From SZUA-430 sp964647355 (GTDB lineage Bacteria; Pseudomonadota; Alphaproteobacteria; Micropepsales; Micropepsaceae): DNA of 64,000 nucleotides. Each line of letters starts with the position of its first letter. Within the stretch, counting starts at the first letter, position 1. The DNA is taken from contig CAZYGK010000008.1 of the NCBI GenBank assembly GCA_964647355.1, forward strand, positions 3,453-67,452, in the 5' to 3' direction. Made by a program: the position numbers and the translations under genes. This document shows positions 50,938-59,584 of the stretch, in pieces. The notes beneath the pieces are model-generated. The model did not search any database and was not told where the DNA came from. It was given only the letters and a program-made list of their open reading frames with translations.

Positions 50938-52730
50938 TCGCCCGGCGCGCCGCTATTGCCGGGCCTGTTCAACAGCTTCTTCGCCCAGGCCGGAATGTTG
51001 AACTCAATCGGCACGTTGAGGCGCCGCATAATGAGCCATTGTTGGAGGATCGAGAGCACGTTGTTCACTGTCCAATAGACGACGAGACCGGCCGGGAACT
51101 GCGCCATCAGATAGGTGAACATCGGCGGCATGATCACCATCATCTGCTGCTGCACGGGATCGGTCGCCGGCGGGTTCATCTTGGTTTGGAACCACATCGT
51201 CAGGCCCATCAGCACCGGCCAGGCGCCTATGTGCAGCCAGGAAGGAACGGCGAACGGCAACAGACCGAACAGGTTGAAGAGCGAGGTCGGATCGGCTGCC
51301 GCCAAATCTTGGATCCAACCGAAGAACGGCGCATGGCGCATCTCGATCGTGACGAACAAGACTTTGTAGAGCGCGAAGAACACCGGGATTTGAATAAGGA
51401 TGGGCAGGCAACCCATCATTGGGTTGATCTTCTCGCGCTGAAACAGAGCGATCTGCTCCTGCTGCAGTTTCAAACGGTCGTCCTTGTAGCGTTCCTGCAG
51501 CTCTTTGATCTGCGGCTGGACCTTCTTCATCTTGGTCATCGACTCGTAAGAGCGATTGGCCAGCGGGAAGAAAAGGATCTTGACGACGATCGTAAGCAGG
51601 ATGATCGCGATGCCGAAATTGCCAACGAGCTGGTTGAGCCAGTCGAGGCCATGGAACATCCAATAGGTGAGGTAGCCGAACCAGCCCCAGTCGATGGTCA
51701 TGTCGAAGCGCTGGATGCCCAGTTTTTCCTGATACCCCTCGATGAGCGAGACCTTTTTGGCGCCGGCGTAGAGATTGTGCGTCACCGTCGCCGTGCCGCC
51801 GGCCGCGATGTTGCGGGGGCTCAAGAGGTAGTCGGCGCGGAAGGTCTCAAGCGCGCCCTTCGTGATCGAGAAGCGGGCATTGAATTGTTCGTTCTGCGGG
51901 GGCGCGAGCGTCGCCATCCAGTACTTGTCGGTGATGCCGAGCCAGCCGCCTTTGCTCTCGAACTTCATCTCCGGCAGCTCGGCGTCGCGCATTTCGGCGT
52001 AATCGGCCTCCTTCAACTCGCCGCCCAAAACGGCGACGAGGCCTTCGTGGAGGATCCAGTTCGCCTCGTGTTTCGGTTCGCCTTCGCGCGCCACGAGAGC
52101 GTAGGGGTAAAGCGTGATCGGCGCGCCCGACTTGTTCTCGACCTTGTCGGTGATGGAGAACATGTAGTTCTCGTCGAGGGCGATCGTGCGTGTGAAGACG
52201 AGGCCTTGGCCGTTGTCCCAAGTCAGCGTCACCGGCGTCGTGGCGGTTAGCGTGTTGCCCGACGGTGTCCAGACCGTCGCGCCGTTCGGCACCGCGGTCG
52301 CCGAGCCCGGGGCCGCCGTCCAACCGGTTTCGGCGAATGTCGCGCCGGCCGAACCTTGCGGCGACAGGAAGACGATCTCGGGACTCTTGGGGTCGATCGT
52401 CTCGCGGTAGTTCTGAAGGCGCAGATCGTCGATCTGGCCACCCGTCAGTTTGATCGAGCCGTCGACCTTGCCGTTGTCGAAGCGCAGGCGGGCACCGCTT
52501 TCGGCGACGACCACATCACGCGGCTTGGGGGCCGCCGCTGTTGCTGAGCCAAGCGTTGTCGGAACGCCCGGTGCCGCGGGGTTGGCCGGTTGCGTCGCTT
52601 GTTGTTCGATCTTGGCTTGCCGTGCCGCTTCGCGTTGCGGCGCCAAAAAGAAGTAGTCCCAGCCAATGATGACGAGGACGCACAGCACCATCGCCGCGAT
52701 CAGATTGCCGGAATCGTTTTGTTTGTTCAT
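50934..52730 (-). CDS. yidC: Membrane protein insertase YidC
   Basis: A 598-residue insertase. It has an N-terminal membrane helix (IAAMVLCVLVIIGWDYFF), a Gly/Ala/Pro linker, the large periplasmic beta-domain (about residues 75–340), and the conserved core of five helices (FLTYWMFHGLDWLNQLVGNFG-type start, then KKVQPQIKELQERYKDD and MGCLPILIQIPVFFALYKVL). The helices end at about residue 570 and a short basic tail follows. It is in the rpmH–rnpA–yidD–yidC order, three bases after yidD. Confidence 0.95.
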   Translation of the reverse strand: MNKQNDSGNLIAAMVLCVLVIIGWDYFFLAPQREAARQAKIEQQATQPANPAAPGVPTTLGSATAAAPKPRDVVVAESGARLRFDNGKVDGSIKLTGGQIDDLRLQNYRETIDPKSPEIVFLSPQGSAGATFAETGWTAAPGSATAVPNGATVWTPSGNTLTATTPVTLTWDNGQGLVFTRTIALDENYMFSITDKVENKSGAPITLYPYALVAREGEPKHEANWILHEGLVAVLGGELKEADYAEMRDAELPEMKFESKGGWLGITDKYWMATLAPPQNEQFNARFSITKGALETFRADYLLSPRNIAAGGTATVTHNLYAGAKKVSLIEGYQEKLGIQRFDMTIDWGWFGYLTYWMFHGLDWLNQLVGNFGIAIILLTIVVKILFFPLANRSYESMTKMKKVQPQIKELQERYKDDRLKLQQEQIALFQREKINPMMGCLPILIQIPVFFALYKVLFVTIEMRHAPFFGWIQDLAAADPTSLFNLFGLLPFAVPSWLHIGAWPVLMGLTMWFQTKMNPPATDPVQQQMMVIMPPMFTYLMAQFPAGLVVYWTVNNVLSILQQWLIMRRLNVPIEFNIPAWAKKLLNRPGNSGAPGE

Positions 52731-52733
52731 CGC

Positions 52734-53021
52734 TTAGGTCTTGGCGTGGTGGTGATGATGATGTTTGCAGTCGGGCACGGGATCGAAGCCTTCGCCGCCG
52801 CCGAGCCACTTGACGGGGTGGCAGCGTGAGAGCCGGCGCAGCGTCAGCCAGGCTCCTTTGATTGCGCCGTGTTTCTCGATCGCCTCCAGCGCGTAGGCCG
52901 AACATGTCGGCTGATAGCGGCAGACGGGGCCGATCAGCGGCGAAAGCGCGTAGCGGTAGGCGTGAATGGGCGCCTTGGCGAGCCGCTTTGCGGCGTGCGC
53001 GAGCGCATCCCAAACTTTCAT
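52734..53021 (-). CDS. yidD: Membrane protein insertion efficiency factor YidD
   Basis: A 95-residue peripheral membrane protein that aids YidC. The core is RYALSPLIGPVCRYQPTCSAYALEAIEKHG followed by RLSRCHPVKWLGGGEGFDPVP, with three conserved Cys. The C-terminus ends in six histidines (DCKHHHHHHAKT), longer than the usual tail. It overlaps rnpA by four bases and precedes yidC. Confidence 0.95.
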   Translation of the reverse strand: MKVWDALAHAAKRLAKAPIHAYRYALSPLIGPVCRYQPTCSAYALEAIEKHGAIKGAWLTLRRLSRCHPVKWLGGGEGFDPVPDCKHHHHHHAKT

Positions 53022-53407
53022 CGCTCCTCCGCTTTTTGGGGGCGGCCCCCATGTACTTTGCGGAGAGCCTGCTTCAGGTCGTCGATCAGCGCGACGAACG
53101 GCCGGTCCGCCGTCGCTTCGCGACCGACGAGAACATAGTCATGACCCTTCTGTCCTAAAAGGGGCAGAACCGCTCGAGCTGCCTCGCGCAGGCGGCGTTT
53201 CACCCGGTTTCTTGCGACCGCGCCGCCCAGTTTCTTCGTTGCGGTGAAGCCGACACGCAACGCGCCGGAGGGTTCGGGGGTGGGTGCCATTTGCAGAACG
53301 AGACCCGGCGCCGACCAACGGCGCCCGCGGCTCAAGCGCAGAAAATCGGCGCGCTTAAGGAGACGCGACACTTTGACCGGTAAGGTGGGCGTGTCGGTTG
53401 CAGACAC
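53018..53407 (-). CDS. rnpA: Ribonuclease P protein component
   Basis: A 129-residue RNA-binding protein of RNase P for tRNA 5' processing. It starts with GTG at 53407 and has LLKRADFLRLSRGRRW, LRVGFTATKKLGGAVARNRVKRRLREA (the RNR motif) and YVLVGREATADRPF. It is 13 bases after rpmH and overlaps yidD. The catalytic RNA gene (rnpB) is not in the window. Confidence 0.94.
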   Translation of the reverse strand: MSATDTPTLPVKVSRLLKRADFLRLSRGRRWSAPGLVLQMAPTPEPSGALRVGFTATKKLGGAVARNRVKRRLREAARAVLPLLGQKGHDYVLVGREATADRPFVALIDDLKQALRKVHGGRPQKAEER

Positions 53408-53420
53408 GCTGAGGCGGCTC

Positions 53421-53561
53421 TTAAGCCGACAGACGCTTGCGGCCGTGGGCGCGGCGGCGGGCCAGCACCTTCTTGCCGTTGGTGGTGGCCGAGCGCGAAC
53501 GGAATCCGTGGCGGCGCTTGCGGACGATTTTGGAAGGCTGATAGGTGCGCTTGCTGGCCAC
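53421..53561 (-). CDS. rpmH: Ribosomal protein L34
   Basis: A 46-residue basic ribosomal protein. The frame is open further upstream, but the GTG at 53561 gives VASKRTYQPSKIVRKRRHGF, followed by RSRSATTNGKKVLARRRAHG and RKRLSA, the L34 pattern. AAGGAA lies upstream. It heads the rpmH–rnpA–yidD–yidC–engB–argB cluster. The core matches the family closely; a few residues (SRSATTNGK) differ from the common RAMATKGG form. Confidence 0.93.
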   Translation of the reverse strand: MASKRTYQPSKIVRKRRHGFRSRSATTNGKKVLARRRAHGRKRLSA

Positions 53562-53758
53562 GGCAGGGAATTCCTTAAGAACGGCGTCTTCGGTTTCGAG
53601 GGCGGGCATATAGGGAATTGGCGCGTTCAAGTCAAATCTTGGAGGGTTACCAAGGGCTTGGAGGCGTTCACGGGCGGCTGATGAAGCTGTTATGTCGCGG
53701 GCGTGGACGTTCGGTGGCATAAGCGCCAGGATTCTTGCTCGTTTTTGCGGAGGCGCCG

Positions 53759-54571
53759 ATGACCCTCGTTCGTGCCGCCTTGCTTGTGTTGGCGTGCTTT
53801 GTCCTTGTGCCCGCGCAAGCTGGCGACCTCGATGCCTATTTTTCCACCAACGATGCAAACGCCACGATGACCGTCGATCACAGTGCTTGGGAGCGGATCC
53901 TCACGATGTATCTCGTGCCGTCGCCCGACCGAATCAATCGCTTTGCGTATGGGCGGGTGAATGCGGCCGACAAGAAGGCCCTCAAGGCATATCTCGCGGC
54001 GCTTCAGAATGTGAAAGTGACTGCGCTGAAGGCCGACGAACAACGTGCGTTTTGGATCAACCTCTACAACGCGCTGACGATCGACGTCGTGCTCGACCGC
54101 TATCCGGTGAAAACCATCAAGGACATTTCGTTGGGCGGCGGGTTCTTTGCGTCCGGGCCATGGAAGAAGCCCCTCGTAAAAGTCGAGGGCAAGGCGTTGT
54201 CGCTCGACAATGTGGAGCACGACATCTTGCGCAAAGTCTGGAACGATCCGCGGGTGCACTATGCGGTGAACTGTGCGTCGATGAGCTGCCCCAATCTGAT
54301 GGCGAAAGCGTTCACGGCCGCCAATCTCGACGAGATGCTGACGCAGGGCGCGAAAGACTACGTGAACCATCCGCGCGGGGTGCGCCTGGGTGGGTCGAAG
54401 GTCACGCTGTCACGGATTTATTCCTGGTACCGCTCGGACTTCGGGGCAAGCGATGCAGAGATTCTGCGCCACATCGCCAAATATGCCGCGCCGCCGTTGA
54501 AGAAGGCGCTCGCAGGCATCGAGACGATAGACGGCTACGACTATGACTGGTCGCTGAATGAGGCTAAGTGA
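53759..54571 (+). CDS. DUF547 domain exported protein
   Basis: A 270-residue protein with a signal peptide (VRAALLVLACFVLVPAQAG). The DUF547 domain shows RAFWINLYNALTIDVVL, IKDISLGGGFFAS, LSLDNVEHDILRKVWNDPRVHYAVNCASMSCPNL-type segments and YDYDWSLNE at the end. A possible catalytic Cys/His pair is in VNCASMSCP and DNVEHD, but no activity has been assigned to my knowledge. ATG 53759 follows GGAGG by six bases. It overlaps a VTT membrane protein gene, as seen in other bacteria. Confidence 0.9.
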   Translation: MTLVRAALLVLACFVLVPAQAGDLDAYFSTNDANATMTVDHSAWERILTMYLVPSPDRINRFAYGRVNAADKKALKAYLAALQNVKVTALKADEQRAFWINLYNALTIDVVLDRYPVKTIKDISLGGGFFASGPWKKPLVKVEGKALSLDNVEHDILRKVWNDPRVHYAVNCASMSCPNLMAKAFTAANLDEMLTQGAKDYVNHPRGVRLGGSKVTLSRIYSWYRSDFGASDAEILRHIAKYAAPPLKKALAGIETIDGYDYDWSLNEAK

Positions 54572-55314
54572 GGGACATGGAAACGCCAACGACTCCCAAA
54601 GCCACGTTCTCGATCGGGCGCCTGATTCCGCTGCTCGTTTTTGCTGCGGTTCTGATCGCGTTCTTTGCGCTTGGCCTGAACAAGTATCTGACGCTCGATC
54701 TGTTGCGGGAGAACCGTGAGGTTCTCAAGAGCTGGGTGCATGCGAACAAGACCGAGGCGGTGCTGCTGTTCATCACGGCCTACATCATCGTCGCCGCGTT
54801 TTCCCTGCCGATCAGCGCGCTGGTCAGCATTACCGGCGGCTTCTTGTTCGGTAGCGTGTTCGGCGCGGCTTGGGGTGTCATCGGTGCCACAGTCGGGGCC
54901 ACGATCTTGTTCCTCGTCGCCAAGACGGCCCTCGGCGATCCGTTGCGGCAGCGGTTTGCTTCGCAGGTGAAGTCGCTCGAGGAAGGGTTTCGCGCCAATG
55001 CGGTCAGCTACATGCTGCTGCTCAGATTGGTGCCGTTGTTTCCGTTTTGGCTCGTCAATCTGGCGGCATCTTTCACAGGCGTTTCGGTGGTGACGTTCTT
55101 CGTCACGACGCTTGTCGGCATCATTCCAGGTGCATTTGTGTTCGCGAGCATCGGCAACGGGCTGGGCGTGCTGTTCGACGCGGGCGAGCAACCGGACTTG
55201 AGCTTAACAGCGCTTCTTTCACGATCCGACTTCTACATTCCGATTGGGGGGCTCATCATCCTGTCTTTGATCCCCGTCGTGTACCGGACATTTTTTGCAA
55301 AGAAGCAGGCATAG
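54568..55314 (+). CDS. TVP38/TMEM64 (VTT) family membrane protein
   Basis: A 248-residue polytopic protein of the VTT/DedA superfamily. Marks: FSLPISALVSITGGFLFGSVFG, GATVGATILFLVAK, and LLLRLVPLFPFWLVNLAASFTGV, followed by TTLVGIIPGAFVFASIGNGLG. GTG at 54568 overlaps the DUF547 stop (GTGA), though an ATG at 54577 is possible. A flavin oxidoreductase follows after four bases; related genomes have these two fused, so they probably act together, perhaps in lipid or metal handling. Confidence 0.9.
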   Translation: MRDMETPTTPKATFSIGRLIPLLVFAAVLIAFFALGLNKYLTLDLLRENREVLKSWVHANKTEAVLLFITAYIIVAAFSLPISALVSITGGFLFGSVFGAAWGVIGATVGATILFLVAKTALGDPLRQRFASQVKSLEEGFRANAVSYMLLLRLVPLFPFWLVNLAASFTGVSVVTFFVTTLVGIIPGAFVFASIGNGLGVLFDAGEQPDLSLTALLSRSDFYIPIGGLIILSLIPVVYRTFFAKKQA

Positions 55315-55318
55315 GGCC

Positions 55319-56737
55319 ATGGCGGTGATTAAGGCGGACCTCTGCATCATCGGCGCCGGTTCGGGCGGGCTTTCGGTTGCGGCCGGCGCGGCGCAGCTAG
55401 GGCGCAAGGTCGTCTTGATCGAGCGGCACAAGATGGGCGGCGATTGTCTGAACTACGGCTGTGTGCCGTCGAAGTCGTTGATCGCGGCCGCTTCGCACGC
55501 GCATGCGATCCGGCGGGCCGGCGAGTTCGGCGTCGATGCGGGCGAGCCCAAGGTCGACTATGCGCGCGTGATGAAGCACGTGCATGAGGTGATTGCAGCG
55601 ATCGAGCCCAACGATTCCGTCGAGCGGTTCGAGAAGCTCGGGTGTAAGGTGATCAAGGCAGCCGCGAAGTTCGTCTCCGCCAACGAAGTCGATGCGGGCG
55701 GCGAGCGGGTCGCGGCGCGGCACTTCGTGATCGCGACCGGGTCTTCGCCCGCGAAGCCGCCGATTCCCGGACTCGATCAGACGCCGCATTTCACGAACGA
55801 GACCGTGTTCGACAACACCGTGTTGCCGGAACATTTGATCATTATCGGCGGCGGCGCGATCGGGCTTGAGATGGCGCAGGCGCACCGGCGGCTGGGCTCG
55901 CGCGTAACGGTCCTCGAAGCGTTCCGCATCATGCCGAAGGACGATCCGGAAGCAGTCGCGATCGTGCGCAAGGCGCTGGAAGACGAGGGCGTCGTCATTC
56001 GCGAAGGTACGGCTGTCACGGCGGTCTCGAAGATGGACGGCGGGGTTGCGGTGACGATCTCGCGCAACGGACAGAGCGAGGCGATTGCCGGATCGCATCT
56101 GCTGCTCGCGGCCGGGCGGGTGCCGAACGTCGACGGGCTCAATCTGGAAGCGGCGGGTATCAAATACTCGCGCAAGGGCATCGAGGTCGATGCGTCGCTG
56201 CGCACCGCGAACCGCAAAGTCTCGGCGATCGGGGATGTCGCGGGCGGGCTGCAATTCACCCACGTGGCCGGCTATCACGCCGGGCTGATCATCCGGCGGG
56301 TGCTGTTCAAGGTGCCGGTCAAGACGGACACGTCGGCGATCCCGTGGTGTACCTACACCGATCCGGAGCTCGCGCATGTCGGCCTGACCGAGGCGCAGGC
56401 GATAGAGAAGGGCATCGCCCACAGCGTGACGCGCTGGCCGCTGCACGACAACGATCGCGCACAGGCCGAACGCGAGACGCATGGGCTGGCAAAGATCGTC
56501 ATTTCGCGCGGGCGGCCGATCGGCGCGACGATCGTGGCGCCGCACGCGGGCGACCTGATCCTGCCGTGGGTGATGGCGATCGGACAGAAGGCGAAGATGT
56601 CGTCGATGGCCGGCTTGGTGGCGCCGTATCCGACGCTTGGTGAGATTTCGAAGCGCGCTTCGAGCGCGCATTTCACGCCAACGCTGTTCTCGGGGCGGAC
56701 GAAGGCGGTGGTTAAAGTCTTGTCATGGTTGCCGTGA
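55319..56737 (+). CDS. Pyridine nucleotide-disulfide oxidoreductase (mercuric reductase/lipoamide dehydrogenase-like)
   Basis: A 472-residue FAD/NAD(P)H disulfide oxidoreductase. It has CIIGAGSGGLSVA (FAD), the redox pair GGDCLNYGCVPSK, a second glycine motif IIGGGAIGLEMAQ, VSAIGDVAGG (FAD) and a dimer domain. The His of the usual HPTLSE dyad is Tyr here (YPTLGEI), as common in the MerA-like group linked to VTT proteins. There is no N-terminal HMA domain or C-terminal Cys pair, so mercury reduction is unlikely. ATG 55319 is chosen over 55295. It ends before a palindromic element. Confidence 0.88.
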   Translation: MAVIKADLCIIGAGSGGLSVAAGAAQLGRKVVLIERHKMGGDCLNYGCVPSKSLIAAASHAHAIRRAGEFGVDAGEPKVDYARVMKHVHEVIAAIEPNDSVERFEKLGCKVIKAAAKFVSANEVDAGGERVAARHFVIATGSSPAKPPIPGLDQTPHFTNETVFDNTVLPEHLIIIGGGAIGLEMAQAHRRLGSRVTVLEAFRIMPKDDPEAVAIVRKALEDEGVVIREGTAVTAVSKMDGGVAVTISRNGQSEAIAGSHLLLAAGRVPNVDGLNLEAAGIKYSRKGIEVDASLRTANRKVSAIGDVAGGLQFTHVAGYHAGLIIRRVLFKVPVKTDTSAIPWCTYTDPELAHVGLTEAQAIEKGIAHSVTRWPLHDNDRAQAERETHGLAKIVISRGRPIGATIVAPHAGDLILPWVMAIGQKAKMSSMAGLVAPYPTLGEISKRASSAHFTPTLFSGRTKAVVKVLSWLP

Positions 56738-56770
56738 CGGGTCACGCCAAACGTCTGTCACAATAAGTTC

Positions 56771-56908
56771 GTCATGGCCGGGCTTGACCCGGCCACCCAG
56801 GGGTGCTGCGCCAAGTTTGACCGCGCATTTCTGCGCTGCTCCCGAAGATGTGCGCTTGCGAGCGCTCGCGCAGCGACCCTGGGTGGCCGGGTCAAGCCCG
56901 ACCACGAC
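56771..56908. repeat. Large intergenic palindromic repeat (GGCCGGG family)
   Basis: Left arm 56771–56802 (GTCATGGCCGGGCTTGACCC onward) and right arm 56877–56908 are complementary at 30 of 32 positions, with a 74-base loop that also has partly pairing GCTGCGC/GCGCAGC ends. Similar GTCATGGCCGGGCTTGACCCGGCCA units occur in multiple copies in many alphaproteobacterial genomes as intergenic palindromes (from memory). It lies between the oxidoreductase and the kinase genes and has no ORF of its own. Confidence 0.8.
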
Positions 56909-56995
56909 GACCAATGTTGTTTGGTCACCATGAGCGGTTAATCGCTGAAGTTCCACTTCGATCATGCGCAGCCTGTGCTATCCCTCGCCCCGGGC

Positions 56996-58438
56996 ATGGT
57001 CGGCACTCTCACGCGCGTTCGGGATTTTTTGCACCGGCACCTGACGGCAAGTCTGTCGGGGCGGTTGCTGTTTTTCACGACCCTTTTCGTGATGCTGGCC
57101 GAGATGTTCATCTACTTCCCGTCGGCGGCGCGCTACTACCACGACATCCTCGCGGCGCGGCTAGCGTCGGCGCAGGTTGCCGTTCTTGCGCTCGACGAAG
57201 TGCGCGACACCGATTTGTCGCCGGAGCTCAGGCGCGAGATTTTGGCGAATGCCGGCGTGCGGCTTGTCGGCTTGAAGCGCAACAATACGCGGCGGCTCTA
57301 TCTCGCGGAGTCGATCCCGCCCACGAAGGACGTCGAGGTCGATCTTCGCACTGCGGAGCCCGTACACCTCATCTGGTCGAGCCTCGAGTGTATGTTTTTC
57401 GGCGGACCGCGTATCCTGCGCATCGTCAGCGTGCCGCGGCTCGGCGCCGGCGACCTGATCGAGGCGCTGGTGGACGAGGCGCCGATCCGCGACGAGATGA
57501 TCTCCTATTCCGTGCGGATACTCGTGCTTTCGGTGCTGATCGCGTTGGTGACGTCGGTGCTGGTGTTTACTGCGCTCTATCTTCTGTTCGTGCGGCCGAT
57601 GCAGCGATTGACGCAGTCCATGGTGCGGTTCCAGGAGAAGCCGGACGACGCGCAGCGCATCATTGTGCCGAGCCTAAGGGCGGACGAGATCGGGCAGTCG
57701 GAGCGCGTGCTTGCCGCGATGCAGACGGAGTTGCGCCAGGCGCTGCAGCAGCGCGAACATCTGGCGGCGCTCGGCACGGCGGTCGCGAAGATCCAGCACG
57801 ATTTGCGCAACATTCTCGCTAGCGCTCAGCTAGCCTCGGATCGCTTGGCGAACAGCAAAGACCCGACCGTGCAGGCGCTGGCGCCGCGGCTCGTGTCGTC
57901 GATCGATAGAGCGATTGAGCTTGCGACGAACACGCTGAAATACGGGCGCGCGGAAGAAGCTCCGCCGCGGCGGCGGCGGCAGAAGTTGCTTGCGATTGCG
58001 GACGAGGCGATGCATGCGGCGCTGGCTGCGGGCGACGGGCGAACCGCCTGGAGCAACGCGTTCGATCCGAAATTGGAGGTCGATGCGGATGCGGATCAGC
58101 TGTTGCGCATCTTGATCAATATCGGGCGTAACGCGGCGCAGGCGCTCGAAGGGCGCGAAGGGGCGGCGATCACGCTCAGCGCGCAGCGGTTGGGCAACGT
58201 CGTTGCCATCGATCTCGGCGACAATGGCACGGGCATTCCGGAGGAAGCGCGCAAGCGGTTGTTCGAGCCGTTTGCGGGCAAAGGGCGTGTGGGCGGCACG
58301 GGGTTGGGCTTGGCGATTGCACGCGAGTTGGCGCGCGGGCACGGCGGCGAGGTCGCGCTGCTTTCGAGTGGGCCGAGCGGCACGACATTTCGGATCACGA
58401 TCCCCGATGTCGCCGCACTCGGAGATGCGCCGCCATGA
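56996..58438 (+). CDS. Orphan sensor histidine kinase
   Basis: A 480-residue membrane histidine kinase. Two helices (LLFFTTLFVMLAEMFIYF and VLSVLIALVTSVLVFTALYLLFV) flank a periplasmic domain of about 130 residues; a HAMP-like segment follows (RPMQRLTQSMVRF). The H box is KIQHDLRNIL (His268), a HDLRN variant of HisKA, with N box IGRNAAQAL, G1 DNGTGIP and G2 GGTGLGLAIA. Kinase core is complete. No response regulator is adjacent; the next gene, glk, overlaps the stop by four bases. Start is uncertain (GTG 56975 or ATG 56996, neither with a good ribosome site). Confidence 0.85.
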   Translation: MVGTLTRVRDFLHRHLTASLSGRLLFFTTLFVMLAEMFIYFPSAARYYHDILAARLASAQVAVLALDEVRDTDLSPELRREILANAGVRLVGLKRNNTRRLYLAESIPPTKDVEVDLRTAEPVHLIWSSLECMFFGGPRILRIVSVPRLGAGDLIEALVDEAPIRDEMISYSVRILVLSVLIALVTSVLVFTALYLLFVRPMQRLTQSMVRFQEKPDDAQRIIVPSLRADEIGQSERVLAAMQTELRQALQQREHLAALGTAVAKIQHDLRNILASAQLASDRLANSKDPTVQALAPRLVSSIDRAIELATNTLKYGRAEEAPPRRRRQKLLAIADEAMHAALAAGDGRTAWSNAFDPKLEVDADADQLLRILINIGRNAAQALEGREGAAITLSAQRLGNVVAIDLGDNGTGIPEEARKRLFEPFAGKGRVGGTGLGLAIARELARGHGGEVALLSSGPSGTTFRITIPDVAALGDAPP

Positions 58439-59382
58439 GTTCCGATTTTCTGCTCGCTGATATCGGCGGCACGAACGTGCGCTTTGCGGTGCTGCGCGGC
58501 GACGGCCGGATCGAGGGGCACGAGGCTTGGTTGACCGCGCTCTATCCGGACTTCGGATCGGCGGTAAAGGCGTATGCGGAGCTGACCGGATTGCGGTTGC
58601 CTCTCGGCGGGGCCGCGGTGTGCGCGGCCGGGCCGCCAGTCGGCGATACGATCAAGCTCACGAACTGTCCCTGGACGATTTCGATGGCGGAGATCGCGGC
58701 AGCGACTGGCGGGCGTGTTCGTCTCGTCAACGACTTTGCGGCGGTGGCGCAGGCTTTGCCGGTGCTTGGTGCTGACGATGTCGTGCAGATCGGAGGCGGC
58801 GCGCCGCTACCGCATGCGCCGAAGGTGGCTCTCGGGCCGGGCACGGGGCTTGGCGTGGCGAGCGCGGTGTTCGACGGTGCACGGTGGGTGGCCGTGCCGG
58901 GCGAAGGCGGGCATGTCGATCTTGCGCCGACGAACGAGCGCGAGCTTGCCGTCGTGTTTCAGTTGATGCGCGAGCGCGGGCATGTGGCGGCCGAAGATGC
59001 GGTGTCGGGACTTGGTCTTGAGAACGTCTATCTCGCGATTTGTTCGCTCGACGGCGTGAAGCTGAAGGCCAAGCCAATCGCAGCCGACATCGCGAAGGCG
59101 GCGCGCGCGAAGGCGGATCCCGTTGCCGTCGAGACTGTCGCGTTGTTTACGGGTTGGCTCGGCAGCATTGCGGGCGATCTTGCTTTGACGTTGGGCGCGC
59201 AGGGCGGCGTCTACATCGCAGGCGGCATCGTCGCGCAATGGGACGACTTGTTCGACACGAAACTGTTTCGCCGCCGGTTCGAGGCGAAGGGGCGGATCAA
59301 GTATTTTCTGGAGCCGATCCCGTGTTACCTCGTGACCGCGAAAGACCTCGCGTTCCGTGGGCTCGCGGCGATGGTGCGTTGA
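58435..59382 (+). CDS. glk: Glucokinase
   Basis: A 315-residue ROK-independent (Glk-type) glucokinase phosphorylating glucose with ATP. Marks: LLADIGGTNVRFAVL, LVNDFAAVAQALP, LGPGTGLGVASAV, VPGEGGHVDLAP and YIAGGIVAQWDDLF. Length fits E. coli Glk. The ATG overlaps the histidine kinase stop (ATGA), so the kinase and glk are co-translated. The gene is followed by a long palindromic repeat. Confidence 0.93.
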   Translation: MSSDFLLADIGGTNVRFAVLRGDGRIEGHEAWLTALYPDFGSAVKAYAELTGLRLPLGGAAVCAAGPPVGDTIKLTNCPWTISMAEIAAATGGRVRLVNDFAAVAQALPVLGADDVVQIGGGAPLPHAPKVALGPGTGLGVASAVFDGARWVAVPGEGGHVDLAPTNERELAVVFQLMRERGHVAAEDAVSGLGLENVYLAICSLDGVKLKAKPIAADIAKAARAKADPVAVETVALFTGWLGSIAGDLALTLGAQGGVYIAGGIVAQWDDLFDTKLFRRRFEAKGRIKYFLEPIPCYLVTAKDLAFRGLAAMVR

Positions 59383-59420
59383 TACACCTTCTGCGTTGGT
59401 TCGGTGGAAGTGTCGAAGTT

Positions 59421-59581
59421 GTCTCACGCGAAGCCGCGCAGGACGCGAAGAAAGGCGCGAAGCGCGAATAGAGCTTCGCGTGCCACAGGCGCGCACCTGA
59501 GGTAGAGACACGGCGCTCCGCGCCCGGGGACCAGGTACTTTCGCGTCTTATCTTCGCGTCCTTCGCGGCTTCGCGTGAGAC
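59421..59581. repeat. Large intergenic palindromic repeat (GTCTCACGCGAAG family)
   Basis: Left arm 59421–59461 starts GTCTCACGCGAAGCCGCG and the right arm 59540–59581 is its reverse complement with two mismatches and one added base over about 41 positions. The 78-base loop is GC-rich and has its own short inverted parts. It fills the gap between the convergent glk and ggt genes. Its sequence and size differ from the repeat at 56771, so at least two palindrome families are present. It could terminate transcription in both directions. Confidence 0.8.
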
Positions 59582-59584
59582 ATC

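Noticed and set aside
53562..53758. Replication origin next to rpmH
   Set aside because: The rpmH–rnpA region neighbours oriC in some bacteria, but I saw no cluster of DnaA boxes and no dnaA or dnaN gene here.
55319..56737. Calling the oxidoreductase a mercuric reductase
   Set aside because: It lacks the C-terminal Cys pair and HMA domain, and no mer genes are nearby.
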